Assembly (NCBI RefSeq): GCF_047730175.1
Contig: NZ_CP159833.1
Location: forward strand, 2,604,001 to 2,668,000
DNA from: Marifrigoribacter sp047730175
GTDB taxonomy: Bacteria > Bacteroidota > Bacteroidia > Flavobacteriales > Flavobacteriaceae
Length of the DNA: 64,000 nt
Direction: 5' to 3'
The notes below the pieces were generated by a model. The model saw only the letters and a list, made by a program, of their open reading frames with translations. It had not been told where the DNA came from and ran no database searches. Below are positions 1 to 8,687 of the stretch, in pieces (position 1 is the stretch's first letter; every line of letters begins with the position of its first letter). Made by a program: the position numbers and the translations under genes.

Positions 1-1
1 C

Positions 2-448
2 GATACAATTTCAATTTGCTTAAGCAAAGGCTTAGGAGCGCCAATGGGCACTATTTTAGTGGGTAAATCAAGTTTAATGTACAATGCAATTCGAATTAGA
101 AAAATCTTAGGAGGAGCTATGCGACAAGTAGGTTTTATGGCAGCAGCAGGGTTATATGCCTTAGATCATCATGTCGATAGATTAGCGATAGACCATCAAA
201 GAGCTTCAGAGATTGCGTCAATACTTGAAAAACAAAGGTATATAAGTAAAGTTGAGGCTACAGAAACCAATATTGTTATTTTTTATTTACAAGAAGGTAT
301 TTCAGAAGAAAAATTTATAAATGATCTTTCTAAACATAATGTAATGATAAGCTCTATGGGGCAAGGGAAGTTACGAATCGTAACACATTATGATTACACT
401 GCAGCAATGCATGATAAATTTTTAGAAATTGTAACTACCTATAACTAG
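2..448 (+). CDS. ltaE: L-threonine aldolase, C-terminal part (5' end lies outside the window)
   Basis: The reading frame is open from base 2, so the gene begins upstream of the window; the ATG at 44 is internal. The first visible residues include the SKGLGAP motif that surrounds the PLP-binding lysine of threonine/beta-eliminating lyases (Lys codon 26-28). It is followed by the small C-terminal domain, including 'RQVGFMAAAGLYAL' and a final 'GKLRIVTHYD' strand, all typical of low-specificity L-threonine aldolase. The family cleaves threonine or allo-threonine to glycine and acetaldehyde in the cytoplasm. About 148 residues are present, compared with roughly 340 in the family. A strong terminator follows directly. 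I am confident of the family; stereospecificity cannot be read from this part. Confidence 0.9.
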   Translation, partial: DTISICLSKGLGAPMGTILVGKSSLMYNAIRIRKILGGAMRQVGFMAAAGLYALDHHVDRLAIDHQRASEIASILEKQRYISKVEATETNIVIFYLQEGISEEKFINDLSKHNVMISSMGQGKLRIVTHYDYTAAMHDKFLEIVTTYN

Positions 449-453
449 TAAAG

Positions 454-480
454 GCCTCTTAATTAAGAGGCTTTTTATTT
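454..480 (+). terminator. Rho-independent terminator after the threonine aldolase gene
   Basis: A perfect 18-base palindrome (GCCTCTTAA/TTAAGAGGC) at 454-471 is followed by a T run. It sits six bases after the aldolase stop codon. Confidence 0.85.
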
Positions 481-499
481 TGCAATAAGTAAAAATACT

Positions 500-679
500 T
501 TATGTTTCTTTTCTTTGTGCTCTAGGAGCATTTTTTTTATTAGAGGTAATAGTGGTTTTTATTACTCTATCGATGTTTTGTTCTTCAATTAAAACTAAAT
601 TAAATCTTAATTTAGTTGCCTCTATTTACTTTTGGGTTTCTTTAATTTTATCTATCATTCCCATTAAATCTCCAAGCAT
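500..679 (-). pseudogene. Decayed YbaB/EbfC nucleoid-associated protein gene
   Basis: Reading the minus strand from the ATG at 679 gives MLGDLMGMIDKIKETQK, a TAA stop at 626-628, then in the same frame IEATKLRFNLVLIEEQ and further residues to a TAA at 500-502. This matches the start of Bacteroidota YbaB/EbfC proteins (an MxGDxMGMM.KxKE.Q start, then a helix ending in xxVLIDEQ). The intact family has about 100 residues and binds DNA as a dimer. Here the frame has an internal stop, lysine-rich degenerate sequence after 'ITSN', and no C-terminal half. I infer a relic rather than a working gene. The match is from memory of the family pattern, not from a search. Confidence 0.65.
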
Positions 680-743
680 ATTTTTTGTTTTTTATTCCAA
701 ACAAAATTATTACTTTGCTCTCTAATTTAACATGCTATTTGTT

Positions 744-2879
744 ATGAAAAATTTAGTGGTATTTTCAATTGTAACAATTATTTTTGCTGCTTCATGTAAT
801 ACCAAAACAACTTCAAAAAAACATATGAATATAGTTCCCCCAAAAGCCGATAAAGTTGAAAAACATTTAGAAAAGCATGGTGATGTTAGAGTGGATAATT
901 ACTATTGGCTTAATGATAAGGATGATGATGAGGTCATTGATTATTTAGAGAGAGAAAATGATTATTATGAGAAAATGACAGCTCATACTAAAGATTTTCA
1001 GAAGGATTTATTCGAGGAAATGAAAAGCCGTATTAAAGAAGACGATGAGTCTGTACCTTATAAATTGAATGGATACTATTACATTACTCGATTTGAAAAA
1101 GGAAAAGACTATCCGATTTATACCAGAAAAAAAGAATCATTAGATGCTAAAGAAGAAATTCTATTTAATGTAAATGAAATGGCTGAAGGCTATTCATATT
1201 ATAACTTAAGCGGGATGAGTATAAGTCCGGATAATAAATTAATTTCCTTTGGAGTCGACACATTGAGTAGGAGAAAATATATAATTCACATTAAAAATTT
1301 AGAGACCGGTAAGGTGTATGAAGAAAAAATTCCATTAACTACAGGAGGTTCCACATGGGCGAATGACAATAAAACTTTGTTTTATACTCGTAAGGATGAA
1401 CAGACTCTTCGTGCAGATAGAATCTATAAACATGTTTTAGGAACTAATTCTAAAAAAGATGAGTTAGTTTATACAGAAAAAGATGAAACTTTTGGAACCT
1501 TTGTTTATAAAACAAAGTCAAGAAAATTTCTTGTGATTGGCTCATATAGTACCTTAACTTCAGAATATAGAATATTGAGTGCAGATACTCCAAATGAAAA
1601 ATTTAACTTATTTCAAGAAAGAGAAAGAGGGTTGGAATATAATATTTCTCACTTCGGAAAAGACTTCTATATTCTTACTAATAAGGATAAGGCAATCAAT
1701 TTTAAATTGATGAAAACTTCAGAAGTGAAAACTACTAAAGAACATTGGGAAGAAGTAATTCCTCATAGAAAGGATGTTCTTCTGGAGGGAATTGATATTT
1801 TTAAAGAGTACCTAGTAGTCAATGAAAGAAATAATGGATTAAATAAAATTCATATTAAACCATGGGATAATTCTGAAAGTCATTACTTGCCTTTCAATAC
1901 TGAAACGTATACTGCTTATACCACTCAAAACCCAGAATTTGACACAAAAACACTTAGATACAGTTATACTTCATTAACGACTCCATCTTCTCTTTTAGAT
2001 TATAATATGGAAACGAAAGAACAGGTTGTTTTAAAAGAAACAGAAGTGTTAGGAGGTAAGTTCGATAAAAATAATTACGATTCTAAGAGGCTATGGGCAA
2101 CTGCAGAAGATGGTACAAAAGTACCACTAACAATGGTCTATAAAAGAGGCATTAAAATGGACGGTTCAAATCCATTATTATTATATGCTTATGGTTCGTA
2201 TGGTTCAACAATAGATCCTTATTTTTCTAGTATACGTTTAAGTTTATTAGATAGAGGATTTATTTATGCAATAGCTCATGTTAGGGGAGGAGAGTATTTA
2301 GGTAGAAATTGGTATGATGATGGTAAATTACTTCAAAAGAAAAATACTTTCACAGACTTTATAGATGTTTCTAAATTTTTAATTGAAGAAAAATATACCT
2401 CAAAAGACCATCTATATGCTTATGGAGGCTCTGCTGGTGGATTATTAATGGGCGCTATCGTTAATATGGCTCCAGAATTATATAATGGTGTAATAGCAGC
2501 AGTACCGTTTGTAGATGTTGTTACAACAATGCTAGACGATAGTATTCCTTTAACAACAGGAGAATATGATGAATGGGGAAATCCAAATGATAAGGAATAT
2601 TATGATTATATTAAATCGTATTCACCCTATGATAACGTTGAAGCAAAGAAATACCCTAATATGTTGGTGACAACGGGATTACATGATTCTCAAGTTCAAT
2701 ATTGGGAACCAGCAAAGTGGGTGGCAAAACTAAGGGAATTAAAAAAAGATAAAAACTCTTTATTACTTCATACTAACATGGATGCTGGGCATGGCGGTGC
2801 TTCTGGTAGATTTGAAGCGCTAAAAGAAGTTGCAATTGATTATGCATTTATATTAGATTTAGAAGGAATAAAGGACTAA
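744..2879 (+). CDS. ptrB: Oligopeptidase B (S9A prolyl-oligopeptidase family), lipoprotein form
   Basis: A serine peptidase of family S9A that cleaves short peptides after basic residues. From the ATG at 744 the protein has 711 residues: a lipoprotein signal ending in IIFAASC, a beta-propeller region (to about residue 430), then the alpha/beta-hydrolase domain. The catalytic residues are visible: Ser563 in GGSAGG, Asp648 in GLHDSQ and His683 in AGHGG. The block from VPFVDVVTTMLD to YWEPAKWVAKLREL is almost the E. coli PtrB sequence. An alternative ATG at 732 adds four residues, but 744 gives the cleaner signal peptide. The lipobox suggests export, unlike cytoplasmic E. coli PtrB. The upstream neighbour is the ybaB relic. 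Confidence 0.93.
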   Translation: MKNLVVFSIVTIIFAASCNTKTTSKKHMNIVPPKADKVEKHLEKHGDVRVDNYYWLNDKDDDEVIDYLERENDYYEKMTAHTKDFQKDLFEEMKSRIKEDDESVPYKLNGYYYITRFEKGKDYPIYTRKKESLDAKEEILFNVNEMAEGYSYYNLSGMSISPDNKLISFGVDTLSRRKYIIHIKNLETGKVYEEKIPLTTGGSTWANDNKTLFYTRKDEQTLRADRIYKHVLGTNSKKDELVYTEKDETFGTFVYKTKSRKFLVIGSYSTLTSEYRILSADTPNEKFNLFQERERGLEYNISHFGKDFYILTNKDKAINFKLMKTSEVKTTKEHWEEVIPHRKDVLLEGIDIFKEYLVVNERNNGLNKIHIKPWDNSESHYLPFNTETYTAYTTQNPEFDTKTLRYSYTSLTTPSSLLDYNMETKEQVVLKETEVLGGKFDKNNYDSKRLWATAEDGTKVPLTMVYKRGIKMDGSNPLLLYAYGSYGSTIDPYFSSIRLSLLDRGFIYAIAHVRGGEYLGRNWYDDGKLLQKKNTFTDFIDVSKFLIEEKYTSKDHLYAYGGSAGGLLMGAIVNMAPELYNGVIAAVPFVDVVTTMLDDSIPLTTGEYDEWGNPNDKEYYDYIKSYSPYDNVEAKKYPNMLVTTGLHDSQVQYWEPAKWVAKLRELKKDKNSLLLHTNMDAGHGGASGRFEALKEVAIDYAFILDLEGIKD

Positions 2880-2957
2880 TTAAAATATTTACCGTAAGTT
2901 TGTACGGTTTTAAAATAAGGCGTAAAGCTAAAATTTTTTATAACGAAAAACCTCTTT

Positions 2958-3995
2958 ATGAAAGACGAATTATTAGCCCATAATAATGTGTTGGAGCTTA
3001 TTGGCAATACACCATTAATTAAACTCAACAGAATTACTTCTAATCTTATTGGTAATTTCTATGCTAAGGTTGAAGGATTTAATCCGGGACATTCAACAAA
3101 AGATCGTATTGCTCTTTATATTATAGAAGAAGCTGAGCGAAAAGGCATTTTAACTCCTGGTGATACTATTGTTGAAACTACAAGTGGAAATACTGGCTTT
3201 AGTTTAGCAATGGTAAGTATCTTAAAAGGATATGAATGCATTTTGGCAGTTAGTTCTAAATCTTCAAAAGATAAAATTGATATGTTAAAAACAATGGGGG
3301 CAAAAGTTTATGTTTGTCCTGCAAATGTAAGTGCAGATGACCCAAGATCATATTATCAAGTTGCAAAGAAAATACATAGTGAAATAAAAGGTTCAGTATA
3401 TATTAATCAATATTTCAATGAATTAAATATTGATGCACATTATAAATCAACGGGCCCTGAAATTTGGAAACAAACCGCAGGAAGAATCACACATTTAGTT
3501 GCTTGTAGTGGAACTGGAGGTACAATTTCTGGTATCGGTAGATTTTTAAAAGAACAAAATAAAGATGTAAAAGTGATTGGTATTGATGCGTATGGATCAG
3601 TATTAAAAAAATATCATGAAACACGTGAATTCGATGTAAATGAAATTTACCCATATCGAATAGAAGGCTTAGGAAAAAATTTAATTCCTACAGCAACTGA
3701 TTTTGATAATATCGATCAGTTTATAAAAGTAACAGATGAAAGCAGTGCTCATACCGCTAGAGAATTAGCTAAAACAGAAGGTTTATTTGTAGGTTATACG
3801 AGTGGAGCTGCCATGCAAGGTCTTAAACAGCTTGATGAAAGTGGTGTATTTAATGAAGATTCTGTAGTTGTTGTTGTTTTTCCAGATCATGGATCAAGAT
3901 ATATGAGTAAAGTATATAGTGATGATTGGATGGAGCAACAAGGTTTCTTTGACGCTAAGAATACTGAAACTGCACCTATTGAATATATAAAGTAG
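2958..3995 (+). CDS. PLP-dependent cysteine synthase / cystathionine beta-synthase-like enzyme
   Basis: A fold-type II PLP enzyme of the OASS/CBS family, 345 residues. Visible motifs are IGNTPLIKLN, the Schiff-base lysine Lys48 in HSTKDR (usually SVKDR), the substrate loop TSGNTG, the phosphate-binding SGTGGTISG and a C-terminal YTSGAA. The tail 'DHGSRYMSKVYSDDWM' resembles the catalytic core of cystathionine beta-synthase (RNYMTKFLSDDWM-like) more than CysK. There is no CBS/Bateman regulatory pair. It probably makes cysteine or cystathionine from an activated serine. Its own terminator follows at 4018. The exact substrate is undecided. Confidence 0.85.
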   Translation: MKDELLAHNNVLELIGNTPLIKLNRITSNLIGNFYAKVEGFNPGHSTKDRIALYIIEEAERKGILTPGDTIVETTSGNTGFSLAMVSILKGYECILAVSSKSSKDKIDMLKTMGAKVYVCPANVSADDPRSYYQVAKKIHSEIKGSVYINQYFNELNIDAHYKSTGPEIWKQTAGRITHLVACSGTGGTISGIGRFLKEQNKDVKVIGIDAYGSVLKKYHETREFDVNEIYPYRIEGLGKNLIPTATDFDNIDQFIKVTDESSAHTARELAKTEGLFVGYTSGAAMQGLKQLDESGVFNEDSVVVVVFPDHGSRYMSKVYSDDWMEQQGFFDAKNTETAPIEYIK

Positions 3996-4017
3996 GGTAC
4001 TTTAATACTAAATATTT

Positions 4018-4049
4018 AAGCCATAACATTTATTTGTTATGGCTTTTTT
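4018..4049 (+). terminator. Rho-independent terminator
   Basis: An 11-bp perfect stem AAGCCATAACA / TGTTATGGCTT with a six-base loop is followed by TTTT. It lies 22 bases after the PLP enzyme gene and separates it from the serine palmitoyltransferase gene. Confidence 0.85.
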
Positions 4050-4103
4050 ACTTTATAAAACTTAATCATTGCCAAAGAATGTGGTTATCCAGATTAATTT
4101 AAT

Positions 4104-4111
4104 TAATTTTG
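4104..4111 (+). promoter_or_regulatory. Possible Bacteroidota -7 box before the spt gene
   Basis: TAATTTTG fits the TAnnTTTG -7 element of the Bacteroidota housekeeping sigma factor and lies 23 bases before the ATG at 4135. No good -33 TTTG is visible at the expected distance, so the call is tentative. Confidence 0.4.
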
Positions 4112-4134
4112 TCGCTTGCAAAAAACTTAGTAGT

Positions 4135-5397
4135 ATGACTAAAGATTTATTCGAAAAGATATATAAAAACAAAGGACCGTTATTAAAATGGGCTGATGTT
4201 GCTGAGGGATATTTTGTATTCCCAAAATTAGAAGGTCCAATTTCAAACCGAATGAAATTTCAAGGAAAAGAAGTTATTACTTGGAGTATCAATGATTATT
4301 TAGGTTTAGCAAATCATCCTGAAGTTCGAAAAGTAGATGCTGAAGCAGGTATTGAATATGGATCTGCATATCCTATGGGAGCCAGAATGATGAGTGGTCA
4401 TACAGATTTACATGAAAAACTACAAGAAGAACTAGCAGAGTTTGTTAGTAAGGAAGCTGCTTATTTATTGAATTTTGGATACCAAGGAATGGTTTCAACC
4501 ATTGATGCTTTGGTTTCTAAAGATGATGTTATTGTGTATGATGTTGATGCACATGCATGTATTATAGATGGGGTACGCTTGCATTTAGGAAAACGATTTA
4601 CGTATAAGCATAACGATTTAGAAAGTATTGAAAAAAATCTTCAACGTGCTACTAAAATGGCAAAAGCGAGTGGAGGAGGTATTTTATTGATCTCTGAAGG
4701 CGTTTTTGGTATGCGTGGAGAGCAAGGAAAATTGAAAGAGATTGTAGCCCTTAAAAAGAAATATAACTTTAGATTCTTTGTTGATGATGCACATGGCTTT
4801 GGAACTCTAGGTAAAACTGGAGCTGGAGCAGGTGAGGAGCAAGGTGTACAAGATGATATTGATGTTTATTTTGCAACTTTTGCAAAGTCTATGGCAAGTA
4901 CAGGTGCTTTTATTGCTGCTGATCAAGAAATAATTGATTACTTAAAATATAATTTACGTTCACAAATGTTTGCAAAATCTTTGCAAATGCAATTGGTGGT
5001 AGGTGCTTTAAAGCGTTTAGACATGCTTCGTACAATGCCTGAACTTAAAGAAAAGCTTTGGGAGAATGTTAACGCATTGCAAGGAGGATTAAAAGAAAGA
5101 GGTTTTGATATAGGGACTACACAAAGTTGTGTAACACCAGTGTATCTTAAAGGATCTGTTCCAGAAGCAATGGCATTAGTAAAAGACCTTAGAGAAAACC
5201 ATGGTATATTTTGTTCGATCGTAGTTTATCCTGTAATTCCAAAAGGATTAATTTTATTAAGAATGATCCCTACAACAACCCATACATCTAAAGATGTTGA
5301 AGAAACTTTAGCCGCTTTTTCAGCAATAAGAGAGCGATTAGAGAACGGAACTTATAAACGTTTGTCTGCTGCTGTTGCTGCTGCATTTGGTGATTAA
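4135..5397 (+). CDS. spt: Serine palmitoyltransferase (alpha-oxoamine synthase)
   Basis: A PLP enzyme that condenses L-serine with an acyl-CoA to give 3-keto-sphinganine, the first step of sphingolipid synthesis; sphingolipids are typical of Bacteroidota membranes. The ATG at 4135 is chosen because family similarity begins there; a TTG-started extension to 4069 looks artefactual and overlaps the promoter region. The protein then has 420 residues. Visible features are SINDYLGL, the MGARMMSGHT block, VDDAHGFGT and the PLP lysine Lys251 in FATFAKSMASTGAF. KBL and BioF are related, but the N-terminus (LLKWADVAEGYFVFPKLEGP) and the KSM lysine context fit bacterial Spt. The YhhN gene follows after 11 bases, and a candidate N-acyltransferase converges from 7177. 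Confidence 0.9.
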   Translation: MTKDLFEKIYKNKGPLLKWADVAEGYFVFPKLEGPISNRMKFQGKEVITWSINDYLGLANHPEVRKVDAEAGIEYGSAYPMGARMMSGHTDLHEKLQEELAEFVSKEAAYLLNFGYQGMVSTIDALVSKDDVIVYDVDAHACIIDGVRLHLGKRFTYKHNDLESIEKNLQRATKMAKASGGGILLISEGVFGMRGEQGKLKEIVALKKKYNFRFFVDDAHGFGTLGKTGAGAGEEQGVQDDIDVYFATFAKSMASTGAFIAADQEIIDYLKYNLRSQMFAKSLQMQLVVGALKRLDMLRTMPELKEKLWENVNALQGGLKERGFDIGTTQSCVTPVYLKGSVPEAMALVKDLRENHGIFCSIVVYPVIPKGLILLRMIPTTTHTSKDVEETLAAFSAIRERLENGTYKRLSAAVAAAFGD

Positions 5398-5408
5398 TTA
5401 TTTTTTAA

Positions 5409-6056
5409 ATGAAACTGAAAGTCTGGAGTATTTTAATTATTATTTCAGCACTTAGTGCTATTGTTTTTCAATATTCGGAAACTCTAGAATATTATAATTA
5501 TGCTAAAGCCTTAACTACTATTTTAATAGTATTAGTTCCCATTTTATTTTCTAAAACTTCTTCAAAAAAATATAAGAATCTTATTATAATAGGGCTTTTT
5601 TTCTGCTTAATTGGAGATGTATTTTTATTAGATAACGCATATTTTATAGCTGGTTTGGCTTCCTTTTTAGTTGGTCATTTAATCTTTACGTATGCTTTTT
5701 TATCTTTAAAAAGATTTCAGAAAAAATATGGAATCTTTGCGATTCTTTTATTCATTGGATTGTCCTATTTTTATTATTTAAAGCCCAGCTTAGGTGAAAT
5801 AACTATACCAGTAGGTGTTTATATTTTGGTTATAGTATTAATGAATTGGCAAGCATTGTCTTTATATGCTTTAGAAAAAAATAAAGTTCACTTAATGATT
5901 TGTATTGGAGCTATACTGTTTTTGATTTCTGACTCTATATTGGCTTTCGATAAATTTAAAGAATCCTTCTCTTTTGCAGGAGTTTTAATTTTAACAACGT
6001 ATTGGACAGCTATATACATGTTTGCATATTCTACTATTTCTATTAATAAAAAATAG
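5409..6056 (+). CDS. YhhN/TMEM86-type lysoplasmalogenase-like membrane protein
   Basis: 215 residues with about seven or eight predicted membrane segments. YhhN family signatures are present: GDVFLLDN with a following GLASFLVGHLIF, and GAILFLISDSILAFDKF near the C-terminus. TMEM86B, the characterised relative, hydrolyses the vinyl-ether bond of lysoplasmalogens in membranes; bacterial members are less well studied. The gene lies 11 bases behind spt on the same strand, so the two are probably co-transcribed, which fits a membrane-lipid role. It ends two bases before the stop of the convergent gene. Confidence 0.8.
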   Translation: MKLKVWSILIIISALSAIVFQYSETLEYYNYAKALTTILIVLVPILFSKTSSKKYKNLIIIGLFFCLIGDVFLLDNAYFIAGLASFLVGHLIFTYAFLSLKRFQKKYGIFAILLFIGLSYFYYLKPSLGEITIPVGVYILVIVLMNWQALSLYALEKNKVHLMICIGAILFLISDSILAFDKFKESFSFAGVLILTTYWTAIYMFAYSTISINKK

Positions 6057-6058
6057 GT

Positions 6059-7177
6059 TTAGAGGGACTTTTTGAAGGTTTTTCGTCGTCTATAAACTTC
6101 CGTATGAATATTTTTCCATATTTGATGTATAGCAAAATTGTCTTCTAATTCTGGAGTTCTAAAACAGGTTTCAATACCTTTTTCAGTAAATGTATTATAA
6201 TATTCATTAAATAAAATCGCATGCACACCTTTGTTTTGATAATCGGGATGAATACCTATTAAATAAAAAATAACATCCTTACTATTTTTTTTAGCGTGCA
6301 TAATGTGTCTAAAACCAAAGGGAAATAATTTGCCATTAATTTTTTGCAATGCTTTAGAAAAAGCAGGCATTACAATAGCAAAACCTACCATATTATCATC
6401 TTTATCGACAACAAATTTTATGTACTCAGGGTTTATAAAACTTATAAATTTCTTTTTAAAGTAAGCTTTTTGAATATCGTTAATAGCGACAAATGATGAT
6501 AATGATGCATAACTTTGATTAAACAAATCGAACATCTTATCTACATAAGGCATCACCTCATTTGTTTTGGTAAGTTTTAAAGCAGTTAATTGGTATCGTC
6601 TTTTTATAATCTCTTGCGCTTTATAAAAAAATTCTGGCTTTACATTTTCAAAAGGAAATAAACTCTCAGAATATGATTTTTCAACCTTGTAATTTGCCGC
6701 TTCATAATGTTTAATATAATAGGGGTGATTGTACCAAGTAACCATTGGAGTAATGGCATCAAATCCTTCGGTAATAAGACCTACCTTATCTAAATTAGAA
6801 AATCCGACTGGCCCTTCGGTATATTCTAATTGATTTGCTTTTCCAATTTTTTCAACTTCTTTTAAAAGTACTTGAGACACTTCTAAATCATCAATAAAAT
6901 CAAACCAACCGAAACGCATTTTTTTTTGATTTTGATCTTTGACTTCCAGCCAATTAATTATAGCTGCAATTCTTCCAACTATCTCTCCATCTTTATAAGC
7001 TAAAAAATAGGAAGCTTCTGCATTTTTAAAAACAGGGTTTTTTGTGACGTCTAGCGTCTCTATTTCCTTTTTAGTTAAAGGAGGCACCCAATATTTGCAA
7101 TCTTTATATAGCTCAAAAGGAAACTTTACAAACTTTTTCAGCTCTTTCTTAGTATGAATTTGTTTTACTTCAATCAT
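6059..7177 (-). CDS. GNAT-like acyltransferase, candidate bacterial ceramide synthase
   Basis: A 372-residue protein starting 'MIEVKQIHTKKELKKFVKFP', then YKDCKYWVPPL and an acetyltransferase-like core with YFLAYKDGEIVGRIAAIIN (residues about 57-75) and a second GNAT-like half with FYLIGIHPDYQNKGVHAILFNEY (about residue 300). Such proteins are often annotated only as N-acetyltransferase-domain proteins. In Caulobacter the enzyme that N-acylates the sphingoid base is described as an acyl-CoA acyltransferase of this general type, encoded near spt. The neighbouring spt-yhhN pair makes the same job plausible here, but that is inference. It is probably co-transcribed with the outer-membrane gene upstream (12-base gap). 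Confidence 0.65.
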   Translation of the reverse strand: MIEVKQIHTKKELKKFVKFPFELYKDCKYWVPPLTKKEIETLDVTKNPVFKNAEASYFLAYKDGEIVGRIAAIINWLEVKDQNQKKMRFGWFDFIDDLEVSQVLLKEVEKIGKANQLEYTEGPVGFSNLDKVGLITEGFDAITPMVTWYNHPYYIKHYEAANYKVEKSYSESLFPFENVKPEFFYKAQEIIKRRYQLTALKLTKTNEVMPYVDKMFDLFNQSYASLSSFVAINDIQKAYFKKKFISFINPEYIKFVVDKDDNMVGFAIVMPAFSKALQKINGKLFPFGFRHIMHAKKNSKDVIFYLIGIHPDYQNKGVHAILFNEYYNTFTEKGIETCFRTPELEDNFAIHQIWKNIHTEVYRRRKTFKKSL

Positions 7178-7189
7178 AAAATTATTATT

Positions 7190-8185
7190 CTAAAGACCTC
7201 CGTCATCTTCAATTTCAAAATCATCCTTGCGCTCTTTCTTTTTCTTTTTCTTTTTTTCTTTTTTGGAATTTATTTTTCCCTCTTTCTTTTTATCACGACC
7301 TGCTTTTCCTTTCTCTTCAATATATTCATCACTATCATGCATGTCAAATCGATAAGAAACGCCGATCCTTCCATAGGTTCTTGATGGTGTATCCTTAAAG
7401 TTTAATAACACCGCAGCATCTAAATGAAAATTACTATTTATTAAGACAGCAGTACCTACTCTAAATAATTGATCTGAATAAAAATCACTTTTTATTCCTT
7501 CATTTTCTACAAATACTGAAAAGTGTGTAGTAAATGAATGTGTTAACGTTAATAAATATCCATAACTAGGAAAATCAGTTCCTATTCTATCTGCAACAAT
7601 ATTAGTGACAAATACCCATCCACCAATCCAATTATTCTGGGTTGATAATACAATTTTTGGACTAATCATACTTTCAGGTTCTGGTGTAAATGGATTGTCT
7701 GCAAAATCGAAATTTGCACCAGCAAAAATTGAAAACGCAGGAATTAAATCTTTCCATTGAAATGTATTCTTAGCCTTCCAGTTATATAAATTAGGTCCTT
7801 CAAGAACTTTTTTTCTATATGGATCATAAAATAAATATTTTGCGCCAATTGTATTTGATTTAAAATTACTCAATTTATTATCTCCTGCGGGGGAGGAAAT
7901 AGAATTAGACTGATATGTTCCTTGAAGACTTACTTCTAATTCTTCTTTCCAAAAACCATAACGCACTCCATAATCAATAGCAAAAGCATTTATTTCAGTA
8001 TTTCTTATATTATGTTTTTCTTTTCCTAAACCGAAACCTGCTTCAAACTGAAGTACATTTTTTCCTACTGAAAAAGCACCTTGAGAGAAGCCTGGTCTGT
8101 TGGAGTTTATTTCTTCTGTGTATTGAGCAGTAGCTATCGTAAAGCTAAGTAAAAAGAGTAAACAGTAATTAAATTTAATGTTCAT
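7190..8185 (-). CDS. Outer-membrane transporter-like protein with Lys-rich C-terminal tail
   Basis: 331 residues. A signal peptide (to about residue 20, ending in ATAQ) is followed by 'INSNRPGFSQGAFSVGKNVLQFEAGFG', typical of the beta-barrel family often labelled as a MetA-pathway (phenol degradation) transporter. Alternating aromatic strands run to RIGVSYRFDM at about residue 282. The last 45 or so residues are a highly charged tail with runs of lysine (KKEKKKKKKKER) ending in acidic residues. Substrate unknown. It is first in a probable two-gene minus-strand unit with the GNAT-like gene. The A-rich codons for the tail make the frame sensitive to indels, but the frame is intact here. Confidence 0.7.
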   Translation of the reverse strand: MNIKFNYCLLFLLSFTIATAQYTEEINSNRPGFSQGAFSVGKNVLQFEAGFGLGKEKHNIRNTEINAFAIDYGVRYGFWKEELEVSLQGTYQSNSISSPAGDNKLSNFKSNTIGAKYLFYDPYRKKVLEGPNLYNWKAKNTFQWKDLIPAFSIFAGANFDFADNPFTPEPESMISPKIVLSTQNNWIGGWVFVTNIVADRIGTDFPSYGYLLTLTHSFTTHFSVFVENEGIKSDFYSDQLFRVGTAVLINSNFHLDAAVLLNFKDTPSRTYGRIGVSYRFDMHDSDEYIEEKGKAGRDKKKEGKINSKKEKKKKKKKERKDDFEIEDDGGL

Positions 8186-8317
8186 AAAATGTGTTTTTAA
8201 GGATTATTATAGAACAATCTCTTAGTTCAAAGATATAAGAATTTATCATTTTTTTAATGTTAGATATTCTTCTTTTTCTATATCATTGATTACTTTTGAT
8301 AAAGAATTAATTGAACT

Positions 8318-8584
8318 ATGACTTTTCTAAAAACGATTTTAATCATTCTTCTGGTATATTTTGGACTAAAGATTTTATTTAGACTAGCTAAACCGTACCT
8401 GTTGAGATATATAGCAAAAAAGGCAGGAAGTCATTTTGAAAAATCTTTTGGTAATTTTGCAAATCAAAATCAGAATAAACCAAAAGAAAATGAAGGAGAG
8501 ATTAGTATTGATAAATCATCTTCTAATAAACAAAAATCTAAGAATACAGTTGGTGAATATGTAGATTATGAAGAAGTTGAATAA
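8318..8584 (+). CDS. DUF4834 family small membrane protein
   Basis: 88 residues: one N-terminal membrane segment (about 4-22) followed by a basic stretch and a hydrophilic tail ending in VGEYVDYEEVE. This matches the DUF4834 family of Bacteroidota, which is commonly encoded next to YfhO-type genes, as here. No function is known. The end of the protein is acidic and Tyr-rich. Confidence 0.75.
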   Translation: MTFLKTILIILLVYFGLKILFRLAKPYLLRYIAKKAGSHFEKSFGNFANQNQNKPKENEGEISIDKSSSNKQKSKNTVGEYVDYEEVE

Positions 8585-8687
8585 TCTATAAAGCAAATTT
8601 TCTACTATAGTAAATTGTTTATTATATTATTATTCTACATTATTAGCATATTTTTTATAATTTCCCCCATCTTAATATATTTATCGT

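Noticed and set aside
4069..4134. N-terminal extension of serine palmitoyltransferase from a TTG
   Set aside because: The 22 extra residues are not family-like and cover the likely promoter. The ATG at 4135 is preferred.
7230..7300. Possible frameshift in the A-rich codons of the outer-membrane protein tail
   Set aside because: The frame is continuous, and the charged tail ends in a proper stop shortly before the next gene. A low-complexity tail is a simpler reading.
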